The notes beneath the pieces are model-generated. The model saw only the letters and a list, made by a program, of their open reading frames with translations. It ran no database searches and was not told where the DNA came from. A stretch of 64,000 nt of DNA from assembly GCA_934561395.1 (NCBI GenBank), contig CAKTGF010000001.1, positions 1 to 64,000 of the forward strand, written 5' to 3'. This document shows, piece after piece, positions 50,832-61,174 of this stretch. Origin of the DNA: an uncultured Eubacterium sp. (GTDB taxonomy: Bacteria > Bacillota > Clostridia > Oscillospirales > Acutalibacteraceae). Both the position numbers and the translations under genes were made by a program. Numbering within the stretch: position 1 is the first letter of the stretch; the number at the start of each line of letters is the position of its first letter.

Positions 50832-51464
50832 TTATTTCGTGCCGAAAATTCTGTCGCCTGCGTCGCCAAGGCCGGGGATAATGTAGCAATCGTCATTAAG
50901 CTTTTCGTCAAGTGCTGCGCAATAAATATCAACATCGGGATGAGCCTTTTTAAGAACCTCTAATCCTTCAGGAGCCGCAATAATGCACATAAACACTATT
51001 TTTCTTGGGTTACGAAGCTTAATCTGAGAGATAGCGTCAACTGCCGAGCCGCCTGTTGCAAGCATTGGGTCAACAACATAAACATCTCTCTCCTCGATAT
51101 CCTTGGGGAGCTTGCAATAATATTCAACAGGGGTGTGGGTGGTTTCATCTCTGTAAAGGCCGATATGACCGATACGAGCAGACGGAATCAATCTAACACA
51201 GCCGTCAACCATTCCCAAGCCTGCACGAAGAATGGGAACAAAAGCAAGTTTTCTGCCTGAAAGATGCTTGCAATGTGCAACGCCGCAAGGGGTTTGAACA
51301 TCAATTTCCTCGGTGGGAAGGTCCCTTGTCGCCTCAAATGTCATAAGCATTGCAATTTCGTTAACAAGCTCCCTGAAATCCTTGGTGCTTGTTTCAGTTG
51401 AACGAAGAATGCTAAGCTTGTGCTGAATAAGAGGATGATCAAAAATAACTACTTTTCTGTCCAT
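50832..51464 (-). CDS. Upp, uracil phosphoribosyltransferase
   Basis: 210 residues. [13 protein letters not shown] (about 9-21), [10 protein letters not shown] (about 75-84), the PRPP loop [11 protein letters not shown] (about 131-141) and the C-terminal uracil site [16 protein letters not shown]. It salvages uracil to UMP. Forms a pair with uraA. SD AAAGGAG. Confidence 0.96.
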   Translation of the reverse strand: MDRKVVIFDHPLIQHKLSILRSTETSTKDFRELVNEIAMLMTFEATRDLPTEEIDVQTPCGVAHCKHLSGRKLAFVPILRAGLGMVDGCVRLIPSARIGHIGLYRDETTHTPVEYYCKLPKDIEERDVYVVDPMLATGGSAVDAISQIKLRNPRKIVFMCIIAAPEGLEVLKKAHPDVDIYCAALDEKLNDDCYIIPGLGDAGDRIFGTK

Positions 51465-51560
51465 ATTTTTCTCCTTTCACAAAACGACATAATCAGACAT
51501 TTTTATCTTTATAATAATATCAAAAACAACCTGCATTAGCAATAAAGGTTACACAATTGT

Positions 51561-51607
51561 AATAAAAAATATCCCAAGACATGCTCTGCTGAGCATACGG
51601 TCTTGGG
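51561..51607 (-). terminator. terminator of the phosphofructokinase gene
   Basis: CCCAAGAC + ATGCTC pair with GAGCAT + GTCTTGGG (51573-51586 with 51591-51607, small bulge); leftward ATATTTTTTATT. Confidence 0.85.
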
Positions 51608-51614
51608 AATGGTT

Positions 51615-52856
51615 TTAGTCCTTATATCTTTGCTTTTTAACATCAAGGTGGCGAATATCAATATAATCCGGCAGGCCGTTTCTGTAAGGGGTTTGAACAA
51701 CGCCCTCAATAAGCGGTCTGATATAATCTATCATTTCTTGGGTTACATCGTTGCCCTCCTGGTTTATCCAACTGCGGGGCACACGCTTTTCAATATTTGC
51801 AACAACGGCAACATCCTCTGTTCCGTATTCAATGCTGTATGGTCTGTCTGAAATTCTGCGAATTGTTGAAAAAACGCCGCTTTTGCCGTGAAGTGCCGCA
51901 TTAACAGCCACCTCGCCCAGATTATACGCCTCCTCAACATCCGTTAAAGAGGAAATATGGCCTGCACTGCGCTGAATTACGCTTGGCTCAAGGGAGCGAA
52001 CCTTGCAGCCGATTTCATTTTCTATAACTGTTTTCAAATACTCGCCTGTGCCGCTTAATTGTGCATGGCCGAAGAAATCGGTTTTTTCGTTTTGGGAACT
52101 GATATAGTTGCCCTCCTTATCCTTAATTCCCTCGCTTACAACAACTATAATTGAGTTATATTGCTCCAGCTTTTTCTTAACATCGCTGACAAATTGCTCA
52201 ACGGAAAACGGAATTTCAGGCAGATAAATCAAGTGGGGAGCCACCATATCCTCCTGCCTTGCCAGCGCAGAGGCAGCAGTAAGCCAGCCTGCATTTCTGC
52301 CCATTGCCTCAATAATATGCACGCTCTTAATGCTGTAAATGCTGGTGTCGTATGCAACTTCACGAACGCAGGAGGCAATATACTTTGCGGCAGAACCGAA
52401 TCCGGGAGAATGGTCAATGCCGTTTAAATCGTTATCAATAGTTTTGGGCACGCCTACAACCTTAATATCAATGCCGTTTTCAATGGTAAAATCTGAAAGC
52501 TTTTTAACCGTATCCATTGAATCGTTACCGCCGATATAAACAAAATAGCCAATGTCGTACTTTTTAAGAATATCAACTATTTTTTTCATTTCCTCCCTGT
52601 CGCCGGAAAGTTTATACCTGCATGAGCCCAAAAACATTGCCGGTGTAAGTTTAAGCCTATTAAGCTCATAGGGCATACTTTCAAACATATTGCTTAAATT
52701 GATTATATTTTCCTCCAGCAAGCCCTCAACACCGTTAAGCATGCCGTAAACGGTGCCAACCTTGCCGCTTGAAAATGAAAAATCAATGGCGCCTGCAAGG
52801 CTTGAATTGATAACGGCGGTGGGGCCGCCCGATTGTCCGATAATAAGATTGCTCAT
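51615..52856 (-). CDS. pyrophosphate-type 6-phosphofructokinase
   Basis: About 413 residues. IGQSGGPTAVINSSLAG (about 5-21), YIGGNDSMDT (about 98-107), and VGVPKTIDNDL (about 126-136), where Lys replaces the Gly of ATP-dependent enzymes; this Lys is the mark of PPi-dependent PFK. EAMGRNAGWLT (about 183-193) is the substrate loop. It carries out the fructose-6-P to F-1,6-bisP step, reversible with PPi. The start is the ATG at 52856 (SD GGGA); an ATG at 52868 is an alternative. Confidence 0.9.
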   Translation of the reverse strand: MSNLIIGQSGGPTAVINSSLAGAIDFSFSSGKVGTVYGMLNGVEGLLEENIINLSNMFESMPYELNRLKLTPAMFLGSCRYKLSGDREEMKKIVDILKKYDIGYFVYIGGNDSMDTVKKLSDFTIENGIDIKVVGVPKTIDNDLNGIDHSPGFGSAAKYIASCVREVAYDTSIYSIKSVHIIEAMGRNAGWLTAASALARQEDMVAPHLIYLPEIPFSVEQFVSDVKKKLEQYNSIIVVVSEGIKDKEGNYISSQNEKTDFFGHAQLSGTGEYLKTVIENEIGCKVRSLEPSVIQRSAGHISSLTDVEEAYNLGEVAVNAALHGKSGVFSTIRRISDRPYSIEYGTEDVAVVANIEKRVPRSWINQEGNDVTQEMIDYIRPLIEGVVQTPYRNGLPDYIDIRHLDVKKQRYKD

Positions 52857-52969
52857 AATAAATCCCATAACCCTTCCGACTACAAATATTTATAAAAATT
52901 CCGATCCTTGTTGTAGTCAAACAAGGTGTAGCTTTGAAATATGCTTTAAAAAGTTTTAATACAATGCTA

Positions 52970-55789
52970 CTAAAGCATTTTCTTTAAATATTGACCTGTG
53001 TATGATTTTTTAACCCTTGCAACCTCCTCGGGAGTGCCGCAGGCAACAATTTGACCGCCGCCTGTTCCGCCCTCGGGGCCAAGGTCAATAATATGGTCGG
53101 CACATTTGATCACATCCAAATTGTGCTCAATAACCAAAACTGTATTGCCTGTATCAACAAGTGCGTTAAGCACCTTCAAAAGGTTTGCAACATCTGCTGT
53201 GTGCAGGCCTGTTGTGGGCTCGTCAAGAATGTAAATTGTTTTGCCTGTTGACCTGCGTGCAAGCTCGGTTGCAAGCTTTACCCTTTGTGCCTCGCCGCCC
53301 GAAAGTGTAGTGGCGGATTGACCCAGTTTTACATAGCCCAAGCCAACATCAGAAAGAGTTTTAAGTTTTCTTGCGATTTTATTGTGTGATTCAAAAAATT
53401 TCAGCGCCTCGTCAACGGTCATTTCCAAAACATCATAAATGGTTTTGCCCTTAAACTTAACCTCAAGAGTTTCCCTGTTATAACGCTTTCCACCGCAAAC
53501 CTCGCATGGCACATAAACATCTGCAAGAAAATGCATTTCTATTTTAACAATACCGTCGCCCTGGCAAGCCTCGCAGCGGCCGCCCTTAACATTAAACGAA
53601 AAGCGATTTTGCTTAAAGCCACGCTTTTTTGCCTCGGTTGTGTTGGCAAACAAATCCCTTATATCGTTAAAAACGCCTGTGTATGTTGCAGGGTTTGAAC
53701 GGGGGGTTCTGCCAATGGGCGATTGGTCAATGTCAATTACCTTATCTAAGGCGTCAAGCCCCTTCATAGAATCGAATTTGCCGGGGTGCTTTTTGGCATG
53801 ATTAAGCCTGTTGGCAAGGTTTTTGAACAAAATTTCATTAACCAGCGATGATTTACCCGAGCCTGAAACGCCTGTAACCGCTACAAATTTTCCAAGGGGT
53901 ATTTCCACATCAATATGCTTAAGGTTGTTTTCGGCAGCGCCTAAAATTGTAATTTTTTTGCCGTTGCCCTTGCGTCTGCTGTCCGGAACGGGTATTGAGC
54001 GCTTGCCGCTTAAATATTGACCTGTAATTGAATTTTCGCAAGCCATTACCTCTTGGGGTGTGCCTGCGGCAATAAGCTGTCCGCCGTGAATACCTGCTCC
54101 GGGGCCTATATCAACAAGATAATCGGCGCTGCGCATGGTGTCCTCATCATGCTCAACAACAATAAGGGTGTTGCCCAAATCACGCAAATGGCGCAGCGTT
54201 GCCAAGAGCTTTTCATTATCTCTTTGGTGCAAGCCGATTGACGGCTCGTCAAGAATATACAAAACTCCCATAAGCGAGGAACCGATTTGGGTTGCAAGCC
54301 TGATTCTCTGGGACTCTCCGCCGGAAAGAGTTCCGCTTTCTCTTGAAAGGGAAAGGTAGTTGAGGCCAACGGAGTTTAAGAAGGTTAAGCGCTCCTTAAT
54401 TTCCCTAACCACCAGGTCGCCAATCATGTGTTCTTTTTCAGTAAGCTTAAGATTTTCAATAAAATCAAGCTCGTCGCTGATTGACATTTGGGTAAATTCG
54501 TAAATATTTTTACCGCCAACGGTTACCGCAAGGGGTTCCGGCTTAAGCCTTGCGCCTTTACATGCGCCACACTTGCAGTCACGCATTACGGTTTCTATTT
54601 CGGCCCTTGACCAATCCGAGGTGCTTTCACGATATCTGCGCTTAAGGTTATTAATTATACCCTCAAAATCGTTCATATATGTTCCCGAGCCGTAGGAGGT
54701 AACCCTTTTCATTTTGATTTTTTTGCCGTTTGTTCCGTAAAGGATTGCACGCAGTGAGTCCTCGCTGAGCATTTCAACAGGCATATCAAGTGAAAAATTG
54801 TATTCCTCCGCCAACGCCTCCATATACATTCTTGCAATTGAGCCGCCGTCGGCAACATTCCAGCCGCTGGCCTTTATTGCACCTTGGTTAATTGAAAGCT
54901 TTCTGTCGGTAATAATAAGATTTTCGTCAATTTCTTTAAACACGCCCAAGCCGTCGCACTTTGGGCAGGCGCCGAAGGGGTTGTTAAAGGAAAACATACG
55001 AGGGCTCATTTCTTCAATGGAAACGCCATGCTCCGGGCAGGCATAATTAAGGCTGAAAAGCTCTTCCCTGTCACCTACAATATCCACAAGAACAACGCCG
55101 TCTGCCAAAACCGTTGCCGCCTCAATACTGTCAGCAAGCCTTGATTTAATATCCGGCTTAATCACAAGGCGGTCAACAACAACCTCAATGTTGTGCTTGT
55201 TGTTTTTCTTAAGCTTAATATCCTCAGAAAGGTCAACAATTTCGCCGTCAATTCTCGCACGAACATAGCCCTGGCTGCGAATATCGTCAAGCTCTTTAAC
55301 AAATTCGCCCTTTTTGCCCCTTGCAACAGGCGCCATTATTTGAATTTTGGTGCGCTCGGGCAAAACCAAAAGCTTGTCAACAATTTGGTCAACGGTTTGC
55401 GAGGTAATTTCTCTGCCGCAAACAGGACAATGAGGTATTCCTATTCTTGCCCAAAGCAGGCGGAGATAATCATAAATTTCGGTTACTGTGCCCACCGTTG
55501 AGCGTGGATTTTTGCTTGTGGTTTTTTGGTCAATGGAAATTGCCGGGGAAAGTCCCTCGATATAATCCACATCAGGCTTATCCATTTGGCCCAAAAACAT
55601 TCTTGCGTATGATGAAAGCGATTCAACATACCTGCGCTGACCCTCGGCATAAATAGTATCAAAGGCCAACGAGGATTTGCCCGAGCCTGAAAGGCCGGTA
55701 AACACCACAAGCTTGTCCCTGGGTATTTCAATATCAATATTTTTAAGATTGTGCTCTCTTGCACCCTTAACAATTATGTTTTTGTTCAT
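52970..55789 (-). CDS. UvrA, excinuclease ABC subunit A
   Basis: 939 residues, two ABC ATPase modules: Walker [15 protein letters not shown] (about 32-45) and [14 protein letters not shown] (about 640-653); signatures [12 protein letters not shown] and [12 protein letters not shown]; two zinc fingers (CPVCG.. and [14 protein letters not shown]). It scans DNA for damage and loads UvrB. The ATG is two bases after the uvrB stop, so both form one operon. No LexA-like box was seen upstream of uvrB. Confidence 0.97.
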   Translation of the reverse strand: MNKNIIVKGAREHNLKNIDIEIPRDKLVVFTGLSGSGKSSLAFDTIYAEGQRRYVESLSSYARMFLGQMDKPDVDYIEGLSPAISIDQKTTSKNPRSTVGTVTEIYDYLRLLWARIGIPHCPVCGREITSQTVDQIVDKLLVLPERTKIQIMAPVARGKKGEFVKELDDIRSQGYVRARIDGEIVDLSEDIKLKKNNKHNIEVVVDRLVIKPDIKSRLADSIEAATVLADGVVLVDIVGDREELFSLNYACPEHGVSIEEMSPRMFSFNNPFGACPKCDGLGVFKEIDENLIITDRKLSINQGAIKASGWNVADGGSIARMYMEALAEEYNFSLDMPVEMLSEDSLRAILYGTNGKKIKMKRVTSYGSGTYMNDFEGIINNLKRRYRESTSDWSRAEIETVMRDCKCGACKGARLKPEPLAVTVGGKNIYEFTQMSISDELDFIENLKLTEKEHMIGDLVVREIKERLTFLNSVGLNYLSLSRESGTLSGGESQRIRLATQIGSSLMGVLYILDEPSIGLHQRDNEKLLATLRHLRDLGNTLIVVEHDEDTMRSADYLVDIGPGAGIHGGQLIAAGTPQEVMACENSITGQYLSGKRSIPVPDSRRKGNGKKITILGAAENNLKHIDVEIPLGKFVAVTGVSGSGKSSLVNEILFKNLANRLNHAKKHPGKFDSMKGLDALDKVIDIDQSPIGRTPRSNPATYTGVFNDIRDLFANTTEAKKRGFKQNRFSFNVKGGRCEACQGDGIVKIEMHFLADVYVPCEVCGGKRYNRETLEVKFKGKTIYDVLEMTVDEALKFFESHNKIARKLKTLSDVGLGYVKLGQSATTLSGGEAQRVKLATELARRSTGKTIYILDEPTTGLHTADVANLLKVLNALVDTGNTVLVIEHNLDVIKCADHIIDLGPEGGTGGGQIVACGTPEEVARVKKSYTGQYLKKML

Positions 55790-55790
55790 T

Positions 55791-57746
55791 CTACTCCTCT
55801 TGAAGCTCCTTAATTTTATCTCTTATGAATGCCGCATGCTCAAATTCAAGCATTTTTGCAGCTTCCTTCATCTCTCGGGTCAGTTTTTCTATCATCACTG
55901 TTCTTTCACGCTTTGTCATGCGCTTGTTGTGGCTGTCAAAGCTTTCCTTTGTGGTAATTTCGATAACATCACGAACATCTTTTTTAATGGTTGTAGGGGT
56001 AATGCCGTGCTCCTTGTTATACGCCTCCTGTATTCCACGGCGGCGTATAGTTTCGGTAATCGCCCTTTCCATTGACGGGGTAACGCTGTCGGCATACATA
56101 ATAACCTCTCCGTTTTCATTACGGGCAGCCCTGCCGATTGTTTGAACAAGCGAGGTTTCAGAACGGAGGAAGCCCTCCTTATCCGCATCCAAAATAGCAA
56201 CCAGCGAAACCTCGGGTATGTCAAGGCCCTCACGCAGCAGGTTAATGCCAACCAAAACATCAAAGCCCCCAAGGCGCAGATCACGGATAATTTCCATGCG
56301 CTCAATGGTGTCAACATCGTGGTGCATATACCTTACCTTAATGTCAAAGCCCTCAAAATAAGCGGTTAAATCCTCCGCCATTTTTTTGGTTAGGGTGGTA
56401 ACAAGCACACGCTCGCCACGCTCAATTCTGATATTAATTTCAGAAACCAAATCGTCCATTTGGTCTTCGGTGGGCTTAACGGTAATGTTGGGGTCAAGCA
56501 AACCTGTGGGTCTTATTACCTGCTCAACAATTTGGGTTGATTTTTCCTTTTCAAACTCTCCGGGTGTTGCAGAGGTAAAAATAACCTGGTTTATTTTTTT
56601 ATAAAATTCATCAAATGTAAGGGGTCTGTTGTCAAATGCAGAGGGAAGCCTGAAGCCGTATTCTATAAGGCTCTGTTTGCGTGAATGGTCGCCGCCGTAC
56701 ATTCCCCTAACCTGGGGCAGCATAACATGGCTTTCGTCAACAAAAAGCAAAAAATCATCGGGGAAGTAATCAATCAAAGTAAAGGGCGCCTCCCCGGGCT
56801 TGCGCTGCGACATAATGCGTGAATAGTTTTCTATTCCCTTGCAAAAGCCTGTTTCCTGCAGCATTTCAATATCGTTCATGGTGCGCTCTTTAATGCGCTG
56901 AGCCTCCAGCAGCTTGCCCTTTTCCTCAAAATAGGCAACACGCTCTGTCATCTCGTTATATATTTCGTTCAAGGCCTGCTTAAGCTTTTGCTGGCTGACA
57001 ACATAGTGGCTGGCAGGATAAATGCTCACATGGCTAAGCACGCCCTCAACCTTGCCGGTAAGGGGGTTAATCTCGCATATTCTGTCAATCTCATCCCCAA
57101 AAAATTCAAGTCTTATGGCAGAGCCGCTGCTGCCTGCGGGGAAAATCTCAAGGGTATCGCCACGCACCCTGAATTTGTTACGAACAAAATTAACATCGTT
57201 GCGCTCGTACTGTATTTCCACAAGCTTTGCAATAATTTCGTCCCTATCCTTTTGCATACCCTCACGAACGGAGATAACCATATTTTTGTAATCAATAGGG
57301 TCGCCGATTGAGTAAATGCAGGAAACCGACGCAACAATAATAACATCACGCCTTTCCGACAGGGCGGCGGTTGCGCTGTGGCGGAGCTTATCAATCTCGT
57401 CATTTATTGCGGAATCCTTTTCAATATAGGTATCCGTTGTGGGAACATAAGCCTCCGGCTGGTAATAATCGTAGTAGGACACAAAATATTCCACTGCGTT
57501 ATTAGGGAAAAACTCCTTAAATTCAGAGCAAAGCTGCGCCGCAAGGGTTTTGTTGTGTGCCAAAACAAGGGTAGGCCTGTTAACCTTTTGAATAATGTTT
57601 GCCATTGTAAAGGTTTTGCCCGAGCCTGTAACACCCATCAGGGTTTGCTCCTTATCCCCTCTTAAAACGCCTTCAGCCAACGCCTCAATAGCCTGCGGCT
57701 GGTCGCCTGTGGGCTTAAATTTACTGACAAGTTCAAAATGGTCCAT
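55791..57746 (-). CDS. UvrB, excinuclease ABC subunit B
   Basis: 651 residues. Walker [15 protein letters not shown] (about 37-50), beta-hairpin [12 protein letters not shown] (about 92-103), helicase motifs [13 protein letters not shown] and QTIGRAARN, and a C-terminal UVR motif (about 610-645, [20 protein letters not shown]). It opens DNA at lesions. Promoter at 57781-57809, SD AAGGAAA. Confidence 0.97.
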   Translation of the reverse strand: MDHFELVSKFKPTGDQPQAIEALAEGVLRGDKEQTLMGVTGSGKTFTMANIIQKVNRPTLVLAHNKTLAAQLCSEFKEFFPNNAVEYFVSYYDYYQPEAYVPTTDTYIEKDSAINDEIDKLRHSATAALSERRDVIIVASVSCIYSIGDPIDYKNMVISVREGMQKDRDEIIAKLVEIQYERNDVNFVRNKFRVRGDTLEIFPAGSSGSAIRLEFFGDEIDRICEINPLTGKVEGVLSHVSIYPASHYVVSQQKLKQALNEIYNEMTERVAYFEEKGKLLEAQRIKERTMNDIEMLQETGFCKGIENYSRIMSQRKPGEAPFTLIDYFPDDFLLFVDESHVMLPQVRGMYGGDHSRKQSLIEYGFRLPSAFDNRPLTFDEFYKKINQVIFTSATPGEFEKEKSTQIVEQVIRPTGLLDPNITVKPTEDQMDDLVSEINIRIERGERVLVTTLTKKMAEDLTAYFEGFDIKVRYMHHDVDTIERMEIIRDLRLGGFDVLVGINLLREGLDIPEVSLVAILDADKEGFLRSETSLVQTIGRAARNENGEVIMYADSVTPSMERAITETIRRRGIQEAYNKEHGITPTTIKKDVRDVIEITTKESFDSHNKRMTKRERTVMIEKLTREMKEAAKMLEFEHAAFIRDKIKELQEE

Positions 57747-57780
57747 ACAAATATTTTCCTTAAAAATCGTTAATCAACAT

Positions 57781-57809
57781 ATTATACATCACTGATATAG
57801 ATATTTCAA
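57781..57809 (-). promoter_or_regulatory. uvrBA promoter
   Basis: Read leftward: TTGAAA (57804-57809), 17-bp spacer, TATAAT (57781-57786). No CGAAC-type SOS box is visible around it. Confidence 0.75.
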
Positions 57810-57825
57810 CAATTTAATTAATCTT

Positions 57826-57854
57826 TTGACAAGGCTGTGTTATTAATATATAAT
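57826..57854 (+). promoter_or_regulatory. consensus promoter giving a leaderless rlu mRNA
   Basis: TTGACA (57826-57831), 17 bp, TATAAT (57849-57854). The ATG at 57862 lies 7 bases after the -10, at the expected transcript start. Confidence 0.75.
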
Positions 57855-57861
57855 GGCAAAT

Positions 57862-58809
57862 ATGAAAACAATAATTATAAAAGCGAACGACGCAGGCCAA
57901 AGGCTCGATAAATTACTGCTTAAAACCTTTGAAACACTGCCAAAATCAATGATGTTTAAGCAAATCAGAAAAAAGAATATTAAAATTAACAGAAAACGGT
58001 GCACCCCCGAGCAAATTGTTAACGAGGGGGATGTTATAGAACTTTACATTAACGACGATATGCTTGTGGAAAAGAAAAAGCATTACGACTTTTTAAATGC
58101 GCCCAAAGGCTTAAAAATAATTTATGAGGACGAAAACATAATTTTGCTGGATAAAAGCCAGGGGGAGCTTTGCCACCCTGACGGCAAGGAGTATGTTAAC
58201 ACCCTTATTGCCTCGCTAAAGCGCTATCTTTACGAAAAAAAGGAATGGTGCCCTGAAGAGGAAAATGCATTTGTGCCGGCACTTGCCAACAGAATAGACC
58301 GCAACACCGGCGGAATTGTAATAGGCGCAAAAAATTATCAGGCGCTGAAAATATTAAATCAAAAAATTAAGGACCGTGAGATAGAGAAAAAATATCTTAC
58401 CGTGTGCGAGGGCAAATTTAATGATGACGGCAGAACCATTGAGGGCTACCTTACCAAGGACGAGCGCAAAAATATGGTTAAGGTTTCGGACACCGAAGCC
58501 CCGGGTGCAAAAAAAATTATTACCAGATACACAGTTTTGGATTATTACCCGGATGTAAGCCTTGTGGAGGTTGACCTGCTCACAGGCAGAACGCACCAAA
58601 TCAGAGCGCACCTTGCGTCAATAGGTCATCCTCTTGTGGGTGACGGCAAATACGGCTCCGTTCACGGCAGGTTTAAGCAGCAGCTTTATTCCTACAAGCT
58701 GCGTTTCGACTTTAAAACCCCTGCCGGGATATTGGAATACCTAAACGGCCGTGAATTTCAGGTTGAGCAATGCCCGATAATAAAAAAATTCAAGGAGAAA
58801 AGGTACTGA
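57862..58809 (+). CDS. RluC/RluD-family pseudouridine synthase
   Basis: About 315 residues. N-terminal S4 RNA-binding domain (about 8-70, AGQRLDKLLLKTFETLP..MMFKQIRKK in parts) and a catalytic domain with the active-site Asp in NRIDRNTGGIVIGAKN (about 145-160) and the later RTHQIRAHLASIGHPLVGD (about 248-266). It makes pseudouridine in 23S rRNA. The upstream ATG at 57853 overlaps the -10 box and cannot be used; the ATG at 57862 has no SD, so a leaderless mRNA is predicted. Confidence 0.88.
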   Translation: MKTIIIKANDAGQRLDKLLLKTFETLPKSMMFKQIRKKNIKINRKRCTPEQIVNEGDVIELYINDDMLVEKKKHYDFLNAPKGLKIIYEDENIILLDKSQGELCHPDGKEYVNTLIASLKRYLYEKKEWCPEEENAFVPALANRIDRNTGGIVIGAKNYQALKILNQKIKDREIEKKYLTVCEGKFNDDGRTIEGYLTKDERKNMVKVSDTEAPGAKKIITRYTVLDYYPDVSLVEVDLLTGRTHQIRAHLASIGHPLVGDGKYGSVHGRFKQQLYSYKLRFDFKTPAGILEYLNGREFQVEQCPIIKKFKEKRY

Positions 58810-59261
58810 TGGAAAATAAATTCATTCGCATTATTTCGCCGTTTTCATACGCAATGGCGCTGCTGTTTGATATTTTTGTGGCGGCGTTTATGGTAACTGC
58901 CTATAATAAAATTATGACCGAAGTCAGCACGATTAACATTGCATTTTTAATAATTACAATTATTTCTGCGGTAATTGCCGTTCTCACAAGCAAGGAGGTT
59001 TTTTCGTCAGGCGTTAAGTTTAACGATAAGCAGTTTGAATTTACGGCAATTGACAGTAACAATGTTTTTGAATACAGCAAAATTGAAAAAATTGAAAGCT
59101 CAAAGGATGTAAGCGCAAGCTTTAAAAAAGGCTTTGTTGACAGATATTCGCACATTATCGTATATTTTAAAAACGGCAATATAACCACAATTGAGTTGGG
59201 GCTCACAACAGTCAAAAGCCTTAATAAAATTACCGATGAAATAAAAAGCAGGATTAAATAA
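58809..59261 (+). CDS. small membrane protein of unknown function
   Basis: 150 residues: two membrane helices (about 14-32 and 40-60), then a soluble domain of about 90 residues with beta-strands and a helical end, somewhat like a bacterial PH domain. The ATG at 58809 overlaps the TGA of the rlu gene (TGATG) with AAAAGG upstream, so translation is coupled. Function unknown. Confidence 0.6.
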   Translation: MENKFIRIISPFSYAMALLFDIFVAAFMVTAYNKIMTEVSTINIAFLIITIISAVIAVLTSKEVFSSGVKFNDKQFEFTAIDSNNVFEYSKIEKIESSKDVSASFKKGFVDRYSHIIVYFKNGNITTIELGLTTVKSLNKITDEIKSRIK

Positions 59262-59275
59262 TTATTTACCGCTTT

Positions 59276-59395
59276 GGCTCCCTTGCAAAGGGAGCTGGCA
59301 AACCGCTAGGTTTGACTGAGGGATTATAAGGGGTTTTTGATTGAAAATTTCTCCACCACGCAAAGCGTGGTCCCCCTCCCTTTACAAGGGATGCT
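59276..59395. repeat. MITE-like dispersed repeat, copy 3
   Basis: Left end GGCTCCCTTGCAAAGGGAGC and right end CCTCCCTTTACAAGGGATGC are imperfect inverted repeats. Between them lie AGGTTTGACTGAGGGATT and the hairpin CCACGCAAAGCGTGG. It is about 120 bp long and closely related to 48244-48377. Confidence 0.75.
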
Positions 59396-59405
59396 CACAA
59401 CAGAA

Positions 59406-59449
59406 TAAAACAAAAAACAGGAGGCATTCTTTAAAGAATGCCTCCTGTT
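59406..59449 (-). terminator. terminator of the HPr gene
   Basis: A perfect 17-bp stem (59416-59432 with 59433-59449); leftward TTTTTTGTTTT. Confidence 0.92.
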
Positions 59450-59468
59450 ACTATGCTTTTTATTACAA

Positions 59469-59732
59469 TTACTCGTTAAAGCCGCTCTTTACAAGAGCAA
59501 CAAGGCCTTCAACAGCCTCTTCCTCGTCAGAGCCGTCAGCAATAATGCGAATATCTGTTCCGCCCATAATACCAAGTGAAAGAACACCTAAAAGTGACTT
59601 TGCGTTAACTCTTCTTTCTTCCTTTTCAACCCAAATTGATGACTTAAACTCATTAGCCTTTTGGATAAAAAAGGTTGCCGGACGGGCATGAAGACCTACT
59701 TGATTTTCTACTGTTACATCTTTTACAAACAT
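59469..59732 (-). CDS. HPr-family phosphocarrier protein
   Basis: 87 residues. Phospho-His in VGLHARPA (His about residue 15) and the regulatory Ser in AKSLLGVLSLG (Ser about 46), so it can take part in both PEP-dependent PTS transfer and HPr kinase/CcpA signalling; it is HPr rather than Crh because His is kept. SD GAGAGG. It has its own promoter with a palindrome (59816-59863). Confidence 0.92.
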   Translation of the reverse strand: MFVKDVTVENQVGLHARPATFFIQKANEFKSSIWVEKEERRVNAKSLLGVLSLGIMGGTDIRIIADGSDEEEAVEGLVALVKSGFNE

Positions 59733-59815
59733 TTTCTATACCTCTCAACACAAAAATGTAATAATATATCACAAACGTAATTATATATATCACTCATACA
59801 TTATTATTATATCAC

Positions 59816-59863
59816 TAAATTTAATATCGTCAACGAACTTTCAAAAAGTTCGTATATGTAATA
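59816..59863 (-). promoter_or_regulatory. HPr promoter with an adjacent palindrome
   Basis: Read leftward: TTGACG (59838-59843), 16-bp spacer, TATAAT (59816-59821). Touching the -35 on its upstream side is ACGAACTTT-TTG-AAAGTTCGT (59843-59863), a 9-bp-arm palindrome that could be an operator. Confidence 0.6.
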
Positions 59864-59923
59864 AATTATTGCACAATTATTTTGCACATCTTTGTGCAAG
59901 TTTAACATAAAAATATCACAAAG

Positions 59924-60655
59924 CTACTTGGTATATACGGAACGCAGGAACTTTTTGTCGGCTTCTGTAAGCTGAGCTCTTTCCAGCATATCCGGTCGGC
60001 GCTCATAGGTGCGTTTCAGCGACTGCTCCCTTCGCCATTTTTCAACATTTAAATGATGACCGCTTAGCAGCACCTCGGGTACCTTTTTACCGTGCCATTC
60101 TCCGGGATGAGTGTATTGCGGATATTCAAGCAGGGAGTTGTAATGGCTTTCCTCCTCAAAACATTCGTTATTGGATAAAACCCCATCCAACATTCTTGAA
60201 ACACTGTCGGCAATTATAAGAGCAGGCAGCTCGCCCCCTGTTAAAACATAGTCGCCGATTGAAATTTCCTCAGGCTCAAGTTCTTCAATAACCCTTTCAT
60301 CTATACCCTCATAATGGCCGCATAAAATTGCAAGGTTTTCATAACCAGCAAGCTCCTTTACCTTATCCTGTGTAAGGGTTTTGCCCTGTGGGGTCATGTA
60401 TAAAAGGTGGGGTTTTTTGCCGATTTCATCACACAGCGCATTGTAGCACTGAAAAATGGGTTCCGCCTGCATAATCATACCCATTCCGCCGCCGTAGGGC
60501 TTATCGTCAACCCTGCGGTGTTTATCCTTGGTATAATTGCGGATATCCACCGAATTTATTTCTACCTTCCCTGCGGCTCTTGCCCTGCCTATAATGCTTT
60601 CGCCCAAAACGCCGTTGCACATATCGGGGAACAATGTTAATATATCAATCCTCAT
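59924..60655 (-). CDS. TrmD, tRNA (guanine-N1)-methyltransferase
   Basis: About 243 residues. MRIDILTLFPDM, ILCGHYEGIDERV (about 112-124), the trefoil-knot SAM site IGDYVLTGGELPALI (about 133-147), and RREQSLKRT. It makes m1G37 in tRNAs. The ATG at 60655 has SD AAAGGA and overlaps the end of rimM. Confidence 0.97.
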   Translation of the reverse strand: MRIDILTLFPDMCNGVLGESIIGRARAAGKVEINSVDIRNYTKDKHRRVDDKPYGGGMGMIMQAEPIFQCYNALCDEIGKKPHLLYMTPQGKTLTQDKVKELAGYENLAILCGHYEGIDERVIEELEPEEISIGDYVLTGGELPALIIADSVSRMLDGVLSNNECFEEESHYNSLLEYPQYTHPGEWHGKKVPEVLLSGHHLNVEKWRREQSLKRTYERRPDMLERAQLTEADKKFLRSVYTK

Positions 60656-61154
60656 CAAATAATCCTTTCATGGGCTTAATTCTAACCACCTGATATTCGG
60701 TATTAACCTCCTTAACAATCTCGTCAATTGCAGGGATAAGGGTGTGCTTACCCCAGGATTCAACATCGTAAATATCGCAGGAGCCGTAATTTTGCACATC
60801 AACTATTTTGCCGTACTCCTCCTCGGTGTCAACATCGACCACATAGCAGCCTATAACATCCGCAAGAAAATAGGAATTTTCGTCAATTTTCGCCTCGCTG
60901 CGGTCGCAATAAAGGATTTTACCCTTCAGCTCCTCAGCCTGCTCAATTGTATTTATTTCACTAAACCTTAAAATGCCTGCATTTTTCTGTGCTCTTGCCG
61001 AAACAAGGGTAAGGCTTTTCTCTCCCCTGTTATCCAAATACACATTTTTAAGTTGCTTTACAAAATCTATCGAATCGCACCAAAGGGCAACCTTAACCTC
61101 GCCCTTTAAGCCGTGGGTGTTATTAACCCGTCCCAATTCCAAATATTTTTCCAT
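60645..61154 (-). CDS. RimM, 16S rRNA processing protein
   Basis: 169 residues: N-terminal RimM domain (YLELGRVNNTHGLKGEVKV, about 3-21) and C-terminal PRC-barrel (about 95-165, ADVIGCYVVDVDTEEEYGK). It helps 30S head maturation. Usually it follows khpA directly; here the secreted Big2 protein gene lies between them. The SD is weak. Confidence 0.93.
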   Translation of the reverse strand: MEKYLELGRVNNTHGLKGEVKVALWCDSIDFVKQLKNVYLDNRGEKSLTLVSARAQKNAGILRFSEINTIEQAEELKGKILYCDRSEAKIDENSYFLADVIGCYVVDVDTEEEYGKIVDVQNYGSCDIYDVESWGKHTLIPAIDEIVKEVNTEYQVVRIKPMKGLFDED

Positions 61155-61174
61155 ATAATTTCGCTTTCTTTGCC

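Noticed and set aside
57747..57852. LexA/SOS box upstream of uvrB
   Set aside because: No CGAAC-N4-GTTCG-like sequence was found in the intergenic region.
59882..59899. Terminator for trmD (TTGCACA/TGTGCAA hairpin)
   Set aside because: On the minus strand it is followed by AATAATT, not by a T-run, so it is not a convincing terminator; it may still affect the mRNA.
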